This document shows, piece by piece, positions 5,256 through 12,146 of a stretch of 12,146 nucleotides of DNA. The position numbers and the translations under genes are program-made. Numbering within the stretch: position 1 is the first letter of the stretch; each line of letters starts with the position of its first letter. This DNA is from an uncultured Bacilli bacterium (lineage in GTDB: Bacteria; Bacillota_I; Bacilli_A; RF39; UBA660): NCBI GenBank assembly GCA_944363695.1, contig CALVUW010000019.1, forward strand, positions 1-12,146, given 5' to 3'. Under the pieces are notes generated by a model that was given only the letters and a program-made list of their open reading frames with translations, searched no databases and was not told the origin of the DNA.

Positions 5256-7241
5256 ATGGAATTATTAGCACCAGCTGGCAATAAGGCGTCATTTTTAGCA
5301 GCATTGAATGGCGGGGCAGATGCAATTTATTTAGCAGGACAACAATTTGGTGCTCGTAGTTATGCGACTAATTTTACCAATGATGAATTAGAAGAAGTAT
5401 TATCGATTGGCAAAATATATGGAGTAAAAGTTTATGTAGCTATGAATACTCTGGTGAAAGATCAAGAAGTAGAGTCATTTTTGAACCAAGTAGAATTTTT
5501 ATATCATCATGGTGTGGATGCAATTATTATGCAGGATTTCGGCATGATCGCTTTATGTCGACAAAAATATCCAAATTTAGTCATTCATGCTTCTACCCAG
5601 TTTAATAGTAGTAATATAGAAACGATTAGATTGCTAGCTAACATGGGCGTAAAACGAGTTGTTTTGCCACGTGAGTTAACGAAAGAAGAAATTGCCATGA
5701 TAGATGTTCCTATTGAACTGGAAGTCTTTGTGCATGGTGCCTTATGTGTTAGTTATTCAGGGTGTTGTTTGTTTAGTCAACGGCTTGGAGGCCGTAGTGG
5801 AAATCGCGGCGAATGTGCTGGTAGCTGTCGTCAGTTTTATCAACTGTATCAAGGATCTACAAAAATTAAAGAAGGCTATTTATTGTCCATGAAGGATTTA
5901 AAAGTAGGTACGGATATTACCAAATTACCAGCTAGTGTTACTAGTTTAAAAATAGAAGGAAGAATGAAAAGTCCTGGTTATGTCAGCTTTATGACCACTT
6001 ACTATCGTCAAATTTTAGATGGTAAACAAGTAGGTAGAAAAGAGGAAGAAGATTTACAAAGCTTATTCTACCGTGGATTTACCAAGGGACATATATTCTC
6101 TGAAACTGATTTGATTAATCCGGATTCACCAAATCATATCGGACTACCTATAGGTCAGGTGATTCATATTACGGATGATAAAATTACACTTACTTTAAAC
6201 AGGCCTTTACAACAAGGGGACGGGATCCGCTTTGTGGAAAGCAAAAAAGGTATGATGGTGAATTTTTTATATGATCAATATGATCGATTGATTCATTCTG
6301 GTAATAAAGGGCAAATCGTGAAATTAGATAATAAGATTAAATTGCAAACAGAAGATACTGTTCATAAGACCATTAATGCTAATTTAGAAAAAATAGAAGA
6401 TGTGATTTTGAAGAAAGTAACAATAAATATTAAAATAGTAGCAAAAAAACAGCAGCCTTTAGTTATTTCTTTTCAAGATGAACATCATATCGTAACCTAT
6501 CAAGGAACAGTCGTAGAAAATGCCAAAAGTAGTCCAATAGAACAGGAACGATTAATATCACAAGTCAGTCGTTTAGGGAATAGTCCTTTTCAAGCAGGTG
6601 ATATAGAAGTAGAGATGGATGAAGATATTTTTGTGCGAATTGGTGAGCTAAATATAGCAAGACGTACGTTGTGTGAGCGTTTAATTGGAAAACGGTTGAA
6701 TGATTATCCGGAACCTATTATCACTGATGTTACTTATTCGAAGATAGCGGCTAATGATTCGCCTTTAGATATAGCTAAATACAAGCTGTTGCCACGAAAT
6801 GTATGGCAATATAATCAAGAATTGCAGGAAGCTTGTTGTCTTTCTAATATTATAGATGCAACCAAGATCAATGCTATTGGTTCCTACCATCTAAATGTAT
6901 TTAATGCATATACAGCTTATTATTTATATCAATTAGGATATAAGGCAATCACTTTATCAATAGAATTAACGGAAGAAGAAATGAGTAATTTAGCAGCAAT
7001 CGTTAAAGAGAAATTTGGCCATATTCCATTAATCGTTAAAACAAGGGGTTTGATCGAAGTAATGATTATCAAAGGAAATGTTTTATCATTAAAAGTTAAT
7101 CAAAAATATAGTTTAAAAGATAGAATGAATCGTTGTTTTCCTATTTATTATGATGGTATGCAGACACATATTTTATCGCATGAACCATTATGGTTGGATA
7201 AAGAAAAATTGTCAGCTGATATCATTATTAGAGAGGAATAG
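5256..7241 (+). CDS. U32-family protein with C-terminal DUF3656-like region (probable RNA hydroxylase)
   Basis: This is a 661-residue member of the U32 ('collagenase-like peptidase') family. It starts with the TIM-barrel opening MELLAPAGNKASF, and the hallmark EVFVHGALCVSYSGCC...S is at 156-174. Cysteines 164, 171, 187 and 191 (HGALC, SGCC, GECAGSC) occupy the conserved positions thought to bind an iron-sulfur cluster. Known bacterial relatives are RlhA, which hydroxylates a 23S rRNA cytidine, and TrhP, which helps form 5-hydroxyuridine in tRNA wobble positions; both depend on prephenate. The length and the long C-terminal extension with a DUF3656-like segment (about 375-490) resemble RlhA (about 650 residues) more than TrhP (about 450). 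Firmicutes often carry two U32 genes in tandem (yrrN/yrrO); here there is one long one. AAGGAGG (5242-5248) lies 7 nt before ATG 5256. The target RNA cannot be decided from sequence. Confidence 0.85.
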   Translation: MELLAPAGNKASFLAALNGGADAIYLAGQQFGARSYATNFTNDELEEVLSIGKIYGVKVYVAMNTLVKDQEVESFLNQVEFLYHHGVDAIIMQDFGMIALCRQKYPNLVIHASTQFNSSNIETIRLLANMGVKRVVLPRELTKEEIAMIDVPIELEVFVHGALCVSYSGCCLFSQRLGGRSGNRGECAGSCRQFYQLYQGSTKIKEGYLLSMKDLKVGTDITKLPASVTSLKIEGRMKSPGYVSFMTTYYRQILDGKQVGRKEEEDLQSLFYRGFTKGHIFSETDLINPDSPNHIGLPIGQVIHITDDKITLTLNRPLQQGDGIRFVESKKGMMVNFLYDQYDRLIHSGNKGQIVKLDNKIKLQTEDTVHKTINANLEKIEDVILKKVTINIKIVAKKQQPLVISFQDEHHIVTYQGTVVENAKSSPIEQERLISQVSRLGNSPFQAGDIEVEMDEDIFVRIGELNIARRTLCERLIGKRLNDYPEPIITDVTYSKIAANDSPLDIAKYKLLPRNVWQYNQELQEACCLSNIIDATKINAIGSYHLNVFNAYTAYYLYQLGYKAITLSIELTEEEMSNLAAIVKEKFGHIPLIVKTRGLIEVMIIKGNVLSLKVNQKYSLKDRMNRCFPIYYDGMQTHILSHEPLWLDKEKLSADIIIREE

Positions 7242-7272
7242 ACTGTCAAGTTAAAAAAAAGAATGGAAATCA

Positions 7273-7301
7273 TTGCACAAATTTTAAAAACATGATATTC
7301 T
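7273..7301 (+). promoter_or_regulatory. Extended -10 promoter of the surface-protein gene
   Basis: TTGCAC (7273-7278), a 17-bp spacer and TATTCT (7296-7301) preceded by TGA, making an extended -10. The predicted transcription start is near 7308, just where the leader hairpin begins. Confidence 0.65.
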
Positions 7302-7306
7302 CATGG

Positions 7307-7323
7307 TAAGAGTATAGCTCTTA
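7307..7323 (+). promoter_or_regulatory. 5'-terminal leader hairpin next to the ribosome binding site
   Basis: TAAGAG (7307-7312) pairs perfectly with CTCTTA (7318-7323) around a 5-nt loop. It starts at the predicted transcription start and ends where the AGAAAGGA ribosome binding site begins. Hairpins at an mRNA's extreme 5' end are known to protect transcripts from 5'-dependent decay. Confidence 0.5.
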
Positions 7324-7324
7324 G

Positions 7325-7330
7325 AAAGGA
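7325..7330 (+). promoter_or_regulatory. Ribosome binding site deciding the surface-protein start
   Basis: AAAGGA directly abuts an in-frame ATG at 7331, which is too close for use. ATG 7337 (6 nt away) and ATG 7340 (9 nt away) are the workable starts, removing two or three residues from the longest frame. Confidence 0.65.
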
Positions 7331-7336
7331 ATGGAA

Positions 7337-8704
7337 ATGATGAAAAAGAAATTGATGTTTTTTATCGCAGTCTTTGTTATGAGTCTTTGTTTAGCTCCTA
7401 ATGTATTTGCTGAAGATATTTCAGTTTCACCAAGTGATTCTTTAGCAGATAAAATAGCAAGTGCTGCTCCTGGGGACACGCTAATTTTAGCAGATGGTAC
7501 GTATACTGGTGATATTACAATTGATAAAGCATTAACCATAAAAGGTACTTCTAAAGATGCTACTATCATTAATGGTCAAGTAAATGTTGCTAGTAATGGT
7601 GCAGTTGTTAATTTGGAAACATTAACAATTACAAAGAAAGGAATGGATAGTGCAGGTGTTAAATTAACCGGTACTTCTAATGTTGTGATTACAGATGCCC
7701 TAATTCAATATGCTAATATTGTAGGCGATAACTATGGCAACAGTGATTATTTCACCGGTATTTGGTTAACGAAAACAGCTGATGGTTCTACCCTTGCTCT
7801 TAATAATTCAGAGGTTAGAGCTAAATATGGTATTTGGGTGCATGGTCAATCAAATGAAGTAACCGTCACGGATTCTATTTTAACTGGTTGGGCACCACTT
7901 GATATTTCTAATGGTAATACGGCTGATACGTTAGCACTTGGTAATAGCGTTAGTATTAATGGTTCTACGTTAACTGGTGCAGCAGTAAGTGGTCCTACCA
8001 ACGCTTATGGAACAGTTGTAATTGGAGGACAAGATGGTCTTAATTTAACGGTTAATAATTCAACAATAACTAATAAATTTACATCTCAAAATACACAAGA
8101 TTTAATTTTATATGCTGATGCTTATCTTGCTAGTCAAAATGTTAGTATTGAAATTATTGCTTCTAAATTAATTAATACTGATACGACTGATGATAGTAGT
8201 GTTGTAAGATATGGAACGGCAGAAGTTAGTGCTAATGATAATACATTAGTTATGATCGATACAACTATCGATAGTGAGAATGGTCAAGTATATGCAACAC
8301 CAACTGGTTATGTAACGCTTACGGTTGATATTTTAGGTGTTACTTCTACTATGACTATACCAGCGGGATCTGCGTTAACTGCAGAAGAAGTTGAAATGTT
8401 AAAGAACCTAGATTTAGAATCATTGGGATTAACAGGTTATGAATTAGTAGGATACTATGCAGATGCTGATTTTACAAAAGAGTTTGATTTTGAACAAACC
8501 TTTGATGCTGATACAACAATGTATGTTAAAGTACAAGAAAAAGCAGAAGAGGTTCCAACTGAACCAGTTGAAACCCCTGAAGATCCAGAAGCAGATGTAG
8601 AAAACCCAGATACATCTGATATGAATGTGATTGCTGTAGGTGCTATGATGGTAGTAGCTATAGTAGGTCTTGGTTATACTGTTAAAAAAAGAAAATTTAA
8701 CTAA
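7337..8704 (+). CDS. Secreted beta-helix surface protein with InlB-type repeat and sortase-like C-terminal anchor
   Basis: The 455-residue product has a classical signal peptide: MMKKK, a hydrophobic core, and likely cleavage at VFA|ED after residue 25. Residues 30-330 resemble right-handed parallel beta-helix (pectate-lyase/NosD-like) domains: LILADGTYTGDITIDKALTI is the typical opening, followed by many Asn/Thr/Gly-rich turns such as VNNSTITN and INGSTLTG. Residues about 345-400 match a Listeria-Bacteroides (InlB B-type) repeat (GYELVGYYADADFTKEF...TTMYVKV). A Pro/Glu linker (400-423) leads to NPDTSD (423-428), a hydrophobic span (431-448) and KKRKFN. That is the layout of a sorting signal, but the motif differs from LPXTG; simple membrane anchoring is the alternative. 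The ligand is unknown; no catalytic residues were identified, so binding or adhesion is likelier than enzymatic activity. The gene is monocistronic, between its own promoter and terminator. Confidence 0.85.
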   Translation: MMKKKLMFFIAVFVMSLCLAPNVFAEDISVSPSDSLADKIASAAPGDTLILADGTYTGDITIDKALTIKGTSKDATIINGQVNVASNGAVVNLETLTITKKGMDSAGVKLTGTSNVVITDALIQYANIVGDNYGNSDYFTGIWLTKTADGSTLALNNSEVRAKYGIWVHGQSNEVTVTDSILTGWAPLDISNGNTADTLALGNSVSINGSTLTGAAVSGPTNAYGTVVIGGQDGLNLTVNNSTITNKFTSQNTQDLILYADAYLASQNVSIEIIASKLINTDTTDDSSVVRYGTAEVSANDNTLVMIDTTIDSENGQVYATPTGYVTLTVDILGVTSTMTIPAGSALTAEEVEMLKNLDLESLGLTGYELVGYYADADFTKEFDFEQTFDADTTMYVKVQEKAEEVPTEPVETPEDPEADVENPDTSDMNVIAVGAMMVVAIVGLGYTVKKRKFN

Positions 8705-8721
8705 AAAAACATCAATATGAT

Positions 8722-8756
8722 AAAATGTAGGTACTAAAAACCTACATTTTTCTTTT
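8722..8756 (+). terminator. Strong rho-independent terminator after the surface-protein gene
   Basis: AAAATGTAGGT (8722-8732) pairs perfectly with ACCTACATTTT (8740-8750) around a 7-nt loop, followed by TTTTTCTTTT. The A-tract on the left could also make it work on the opposite strand. Confidence 0.9.
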
Positions 8757-8787
8757 GGAATGAACCAGGAAAATCAAAAACTTTCAA

Positions 8788-8816
8788 TTTACTAAAATGG
8801 TTATACGTGATAGAAT
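8788..8816 (+). promoter_or_regulatory. Promoter of the gatCAB operon
   Basis: TTTACT (8788-8793), a 17-bp spacer and TAGAAT (8811-8816) preceded by TGA, an extended -10. The start near 8823 gives a leader of only about 18 nt. That leaves no room for a T-box or other riboswitch, so the operon looks constitutive. The -35 hexamer is the same as that of the HerA-like gene. Confidence 0.7.
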
Positions 8817-8840
8817 AAAAAGCGGAAAGGGTTAGAAGAT

Positions 8841-9137
8841 ATGAAAGAAGCATTAACAGAACAAGAAGTATTGCATGTTGCGCATTTAGCAAGAATTGCT
8901 TTAACTTCTGAAGAAATAGAAAAATTTAGAGTACAATTAAAGATTTTATTAGATGAAGTCGATAAGATAAAAGAAGTCACAGGCTATGATGAGCAGTTGA
9001 TGTTTACACCAGTTAGCGATACTGTATCATTACGAGAAGATGAAGTTGGTGTGATGTTGACGAGTGATCAAGTTTTAAAAAATGTTCCAAAGAAAAATGG
9101 AAACTTTGTAGAGGTACCGGTGATGATTCATGAATGA
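8841..9137 (+). CDS. gatC: Asp-tRNA(Asn)/Glu-tRNA(Gln) amidotransferase subunit C
   Basis: This 98-residue protein matches GatC in length and pattern: LTEQEVLHVAHLARIALTSEE at the N-terminus, a helical middle, and LREDEV with KNVPKKNGNFVEVP at the C-terminus. GatC wraps around the GatA-GatB interface and stabilises the complex that converts Glu-tRNA(Gln) to Gln-tRNA(Gln) and/or Asp-tRNA(Asn) to Asn-tRNA(Asn) in the cytoplasm. GGAAAGGG (8824-8831) lies 9 nt before ATG 8841. It is the first gene of the operon. Its TGA stop overlaps the gatA start by 8 bases, so translation is probably coupled and TGA is a true stop in this organism. Confidence 0.95.
   Translation: MKEALTEQEVLHVAHLARIALTSEEIEKFRVQLKILLDEVDKIKEVTGYDEQLMFTPVSDTVSLREDEVGVMLTSDQVLKNVPKKNGNFVEVPVMIHE
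9119..9124 (+). promoter_or_regulatory. gatA ribosome binding site inside gatC
   Basis: GGTGAT, complementary to the 16S rRNA tail, lies about 6 nt before ATG 9130 and within the last codons of gatC. It supports the overlapping start and coupled translation. Confidence 0.6.
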
Positions 9138-10560
9138 GAAAAATTTAACAAAGACAATTGAAGAATTACATGATTTATTAGTGCAAAAAGTAATTACGCC
9201 TTTAGACTTAGTCGAAGAAGCTTTTGCTAATATTAAAGAAAACGAAGCGTTAAATGCTTTTATTACGCTAAATGATAAGGCTTTGGATGAAGCGAAAGCA
9301 TTGAAAGAAGTAGAAGAAGATAACTTATTTTGGGGCTTGCCAATTGCTATTAAAGATAATATTGTAACGAAAGATCTAAGAACAACGTGTGCTTCTAAAA
9401 TGCTAGAAAATTTTATTCCTATTTACGATGCAACGGTAGTTGAAAAAATTAAACAGAAACACATGATTATTATTGGTAAGACCAATATGGATGAATTTGC
9501 AATGGGATCAACTAGTCGGACTAGTTACTTTGGTGCTCCTCATAATCCTCGTGATATCAGTAAGATAGCAGGTGGTAGCAGTGGAGGTAGTGCTGCTTGT
9601 GTAGCTGCTAATTTAGTACCTTTTGCTCTAGGAACAGATACGGGTGGTAGTATTCGTCAGCCGGCTAGTTATACAGGAATTGTGGGAATGAAACCAACTT
9701 ACGGTAGCATTTCTCGCTATGGATTAGTTGCTTTTGCTTCTAGCCTTGATCAAATTGGTCCAATGACTACAAATGTAAAAGATAATGCTTTGCTACTAAA
9801 TATGTTGGTAGGACATGATGAACGTGATTTAACAAGTAGTACGCGGGAAAAAGAAGATTTTACTCGCAAGATTGGAACCAGTATAAAGGGTATGAAAATT
9901 GCGATTCCTAATTATTTTATGAGTGATATTGTAACGGATGAAATTAGAAAAGCCATAGAAGAGATAGTGGTATTTTTACAACAACAAGGTGCTAGTGTTG
10001 AACAAGTTGATATGCGCTATTTAGAAAATGCAGTTACTCTTTATCAAATTATTGCTATGGGAGAGGCTAGTAGTAATCTAGCTAGATTTGATGGGGTTCG
10101 TTATGGCTTTCGGTGTGATGAGCCAAAAGATGTAGAAGATATGTATACTCGTACCCGGCAATTAGGCTTTGGTGATGAAGTCAAACGAAGAATTATGGTG
10201 GGTTCTTATCTATTAAGTGGAAAAAACGCTACCGAATATTATAATAAAGCCTTATCGATTCGTGATGATATGAAAAAGGAATTTGATCGTATTTTTAAAG
10301 ACTATGATTTAATTATTGGACCTACTACGACAACCGTAGCTTATGGATTAGATGAATCATTAGATGATCCTAATAAAGCCTTCATGGATGACGTGTTAGT
10401 GATTCCTGTTAATATGGCTGGCCTTCCTGGTATGAGTATTCCTATTGCTATGAATAAAGATGGCCTTCCAATTGGTCTACATATTATTGGTAATGCTTTT
10501 GATGAGGCAACTATGTATCAATTAGCAAGTTATATTGAGGAGGGATATCATGGCATATAA
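9130..10560 (+). CDS. gatA: Asp-tRNA(Asn)/Glu-tRNA(Gln) amidotransferase subunit A (amidase)
   Basis: This is a 476-residue amidase-signature enzyme that releases ammonia from glutamine or asparagine and feeds it to GatB. The Ser-cisSer-Lys triad is intact: Lys75 in PIAIKDN, Ser150 in AGGSSGGSAA and Ser174 in GTDTGGSIRQPAS. Spacing matches Staphylococcus aureus GatA (79/154/178) with a uniform offset of four. MKPTYGSISRYGLVAFASSLDQIGP and the late GLPGMSIP...GLPIGLHIIG blocks are also diagnostic of GatA rather than a generic amidase. The start overlaps the gatC stop by 8 bases. The 3' end overlaps gatB by 11 bases, and the gatB ribosome binding site lies within gatA coding sequence. Confidence 0.97.
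   Translation: MNEKNLTKTIEELHDLLVQKVITPLDLVEEAFANIKENEALNAFITLNDKALDEAKALKEVEEDNLFWGLPIAIKDNIVTKDLRTTCASKMLENFIPIYDATVVEKIKQKHMIIIGKTNMDEFAMGSTSRTSYFGAPHNPRDISKIAGGSSGGSAACVAANLVPFALGTDTGGSIRQPASYTGIVGMKPTYGSISRYGLVAFASSLDQIGPMTTNVKDNALLLNMLVGHDERDLTSSTREKEDFTRKIGTSIKGMKIAIPNYFMSDIVTDEIRKAIEEIVVFLQQQGASVEQVDMRYLENAVTLYQIIAMGEASSNLARFDGVRYGFRCDEPKDVEDMYTRTRQLGFGDEVKRRIMVGSYLLSGKNATEYYNKALSIRDDMKKEFDRIFKDYDLIIGPTTTTVAYGLDESLDDPNKAFMDDVLVIPVNMAGLPGMSIPIAMNKDGLPIGLHIIGNAFDEATMYQLASYIEEGYHGI
10538..10544 (+). promoter_or_regulatory. gatB ribosome binding site that decides the start
   Basis: AGGAGGG lies 5 nt before ATG 10550. A longer in-frame start at TTG 10535 would place this site inside the coding sequence and add five residues absent from the family, so ATG 10550 is chosen. 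Confidence 0.85.
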
Positions 10561-11968
10561 AGCAACCATCGGTATTGAAGTGCATGTAGAATTAAATACC
10601 AATAGTAAATTATTCTCTGATAGTGCTAATTGTTATGGCATGGAGACAAATACTGGCGTCAATGTTATTGATCTAGGTTATCCAGGAACACTACCGACTG
10701 TTAATAAACAAGTCATTGCCTTAGGTGTTCAAACAGCCCATATCTTACATTGTGATCTTACTAAAAAAATGCATTTTGATCGTAAAAATTATTTCTATCC
10801 TGATACGCCTAAAAATTATCAAATTACGCAAAATAGGACACCGATTGGTAGAAATGGTTATTTAGAGATAGCAGTAGATGGTTATCAGAAAAAAATTGAA
10901 ATTGAAGAATTTCATATTGAAGAAGATACTTGTAAAAGTGCTCATCGAGGCCAAGTTAGCTTACTAGACTTTAACCGGGCTGGTGTTCCGCTAATTGAAA
11001 TTGTTACAAAGCCATGTATTGCTACTAGCAATGAAGCGATGGCCTATTTAGAGAAATTAAAAGAAACTCTATTTTATGCTAATATCAGTGATTGTAAGAT
11101 GGAAGAAGGAAGTATGCGCTGTGATGTGAATGTATCTGTTTCCAAGACTGATCAGTTAGGTGTTAAATGTGAGATTAAAAATATTGGATCCATTCATAAT
11201 GTTGGTATTAGTATTGACAAAGAAATAAAGCGTCAGATTGCCTTATTGGAATCCGGAGAAACGTTGCGTGAGGAAACCAGAAGATTTGATGATAAATTGC
11301 AAGAGACAGTTTTAATGCGTGTAAAAGAAACTGGTAATGATTATCGATATTTTCCTGAACCAGATATTCCTTATATCTGTTTAGAAGATGACTTTATTCG
11401 TCAAGCAATTCAAGAGATTCCGCTATTACCTGATGAATTACGGGAAAAATATAAGCAATTAGGACTTAGTGATTTGCAGATTAATAAATTGATAGCCAAT
11501 CGTCCGCTTAATCATTATTTTCTAGATTTATTGGCTTATGAAACTGATTATGTTATGGCTGCTAATTTATTGCTTGGAGATATTTCTGCCTATTTAAATA
11601 AAAATAATAAAACTTTACAAGAAACACAATTAACAAAAGAAAAATTAATAGAAGTTATTAAAATGTTGCAAGCAGGAAGTCTCTCAAGTAAGAATTTAAA
11701 AGATTTATGGACTGATTTGTTAGAAACGAATACATCGATTCAACAGTTAATCGAAGAAAAGGGGATTCAAAATATCAGTGATGATCAAGTTATTTTAGAT
11801 ATTATTCAAAAAATAATTGCAGCTAATCCTGCTAGTGTCAAAGACTATAAAGAAGGTAAAGACCGCGCATTGAAATTTTTAATGGGGCAGGTTATGAAAG
11901 AAACAAAGGGTAGTATTAATCCTAAAAAGGCCAATGACATTTTAATTGAACAATTAAAATTGATGTAA
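10550..11968 (+). CDS. gatB: Asp-tRNA(Asn)/Glu-tRNA(Gln) amidotransferase subunit B
   Basis: The 472-residue product is the kinase and tRNA-binding subunit. It activates the side-chain carboxylate of the misacylated tRNA with ATP, then amidates it with ammonia tunnelled from GatA. The N-terminal cradle carries IGIEVHVEL (7-15), VIDLGYPGTLP, FDRKNYFYPDTPKNYQIT, FHIEED (121-126), FNRAGVPLIEIV and KMEEGSMRCDVNVS. His12, Glu125 and Glu150 fall at the same numbers as the metal ligands of the Staphylococcus aureus enzyme. A helical GatB/YqeY-type tRNA-binding domain (about 325-472) ends with KGSINPKKANDIL. The gene overlaps gatA by 11 bases and closes the operon; a hairpin terminator follows within 10 bases. 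Full length, with no damage seen. Confidence 0.97.
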   Translation: MAYKATIGIEVHVELNTNSKLFSDSANCYGMETNTGVNVIDLGYPGTLPTVNKQVIALGVQTAHILHCDLTKKMHFDRKNYFYPDTPKNYQITQNRTPIGRNGYLEIAVDGYQKKIEIEEFHIEEDTCKSAHRGQVSLLDFNRAGVPLIEIVTKPCIATSNEAMAYLEKLKETLFYANISDCKMEEGSMRCDVNVSVSKTDQLGVKCEIKNIGSIHNVGISIDKEIKRQIALLESGETLREETRRFDDKLQETVLMRVKETGNDYRYFPEPDIPYICLEDDFIRQAIQEIPLLPDELREKYKQLGLSDLQINKLIANRPLNHYFLDLLAYETDYVMAANLLLGDISAYLNKNNKTLQETQLTKEKLIEVIKMLQAGSLSSKNLKDLWTDLLETNTSIQQLIEEKGIQNISDDQVILDIIQKIIAANPASVKDYKEGKDRALKFLMGQVMKETKGSINPKKANDILIEQLKLM

Positions 11969-11976
11969 CCAGTTTA

Positions 11977-12025
11977 AAAGACACCTCTTGTCAAATGTAG
12001 AAAGATGTGTCTTTCTTTTCCTTTT
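11977..12025 (+). terminator. Terminator of the gatCAB operon
   Basis: AAAGACAC (11977-11984) pairs with GTGTCTTT (12007-12014). Beyond one mismatch the stem continues with TCTT/AAGA (11986-11989 and 12002-12005), leaving a 12-nt loop. A T-rich tract with interspersed C follows. Confidence 0.8.
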
Positions 12026-12032
12026 CCTTCTA

Positions 12033-12061
12033 TTGAAAGAATGGGTTAGATGATGTATAAT
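12033..12061 (+). promoter_or_regulatory. Near-consensus promoter facing the right edge
   Basis: TTGAAA (12033-12038), a 17-bp spacer and TATAAT (12056-12061). The predicted start is near 12068, and at least 79 nt of untranslated leader lie in the window with no start codon preceded by a ribosome binding site. The gene or RNA served is outside the window. Confidence 0.75.
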
Positions 12062-12100
12062 ATTACTATTAGAACATCTGGTAAAAGTCAATAGATAAAT

Positions 12101-12131
12101 TATGGCAGTTTTGATATAATTTTCTGCCATA
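12101..12131 (+). promoter_or_regulatory. Palindrome enclosing an extended -10 element (possible operator or leader hairpin)
   Basis: TATGGCAG (12101-12108) and CTGCCATA (12124-12131) are perfect inverted repeats around 15 bp. Between them lies TGATATAAT (12112-12120), an extended -10 with no good -35. The layout fits a repressor site over a promoter, or a hairpin in the leader of the upstream promoter's transcript. A competing pairing, TTTTGATAT (12109-12117) with ATATCAAAA (12129-12137), excludes the first. Confidence 0.45.
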
Positions 12132-12146
12132 TCAAAAAAATTATTC

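Noticed and set aside
5704..5892. 62-codon open frame inside the U32 gene on the same strand
   Set aside because: It overlaps the conserved cysteine region of a clear U32 protein in another frame; the apparent Val/Cys richness is a frame shadow.
8757..8840. T-box or other riboswitch ahead of gatCAB
   Set aside because: The predicted leader is only about 18 nt and no T-box-type motif or specifier stem is visible.
9135..9137. TGA read as tryptophan (Mycoplasma-type code)
   Set aside because: This TGA ends gatC exactly at the usual length within a standard gatC/gatA overlap, and tryptophans elsewhere in the window use TGG.
10535..10549. Upstream TTG start for gatB adding five residues
   Set aside because: AGGAGGG lies within it and is ideally spaced for ATG 10550, which gives the normal GatB N-terminus.
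1..12146. CRISPR array, tRNA/rRNA genes, insertion sequences, integration att repeats
   Set aside because: No regularly spaced repeats, no cloverleaf-like sequence, no transposase or integrase motifs and no matching direct repeats at gene borders were seen by eye on either strand.

Overview
The window reads as chromosomal DNA of a low-GC Gram-positive bacterium (Bacillota), most likely a Bacilli- or Erysipelotrichia-type lineage. The evidence is AT-rich composition, strong AGGAGG/GGTGAT ribosome binding sites, a SepF and DivIVA pair, a YwaC/RelP-type small alarmone synthetase, the GatCAB amidotransferase and a signal-peptide surface protein with a sortase-like tail. TGA acts as a stop (gatC ends in TGA inside the gatC/gatA overlap), so a Mycoplasma-type code is unlikely. 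All eleven genes lie on the + strand and no gap exceeds 180 bases. The exact taxon cannot be fixed from the sequence.

Layout. (1) 1-1140: 3' part of a VirD4/TraG-type conjugative coupling ATPase, cut by the left edge, ending in an acidic Asp/Phe tail and a hairpin terminator. (2) 1206-2972: a HerA-like hexameric ATPase with its own promoter. (3) 3079-4644: sepF, divIVA and a relP-like (p)ppGpp synthetase; candidate terminators sit at the ends of divIVA and of the synthetase gene. (4) 4709-5152: a lone prepilin-like protein. (5) 5256-7241: a U32-family protein, probably an RNA hydroxylase. (6) 7337-8704: a secreted beta-helix surface protein between a strong promoter and a strong terminator. 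(7) 8841-11968: the gatC-gatA-gatB operon with overlapping genes, its own promoter and a terminator. (8) 11969-12146: a terminator, a near-consensus promoter and a palindrome enclosing a second -10 element, all facing a gene beyond the right edge.

How the genes work together. gatCAB is a complete translation operon that makes Gln-tRNA and/or Asn-tRNA by transamidation. SepF and DivIVA act in septum placement and cell-pole organisation. The alarmone synthetase is a stress module. Both ATPases at the left edge belong to the FtsK-HerA superfamily, but they appear to be transcribed separately. No complete undescribed system is visible. The best leads are the ATPase pair, the orphan pilin, the surface-protein locus with a hairpin at its transcript's 5' end, and the palindrome-embedded promoter at the right edge.
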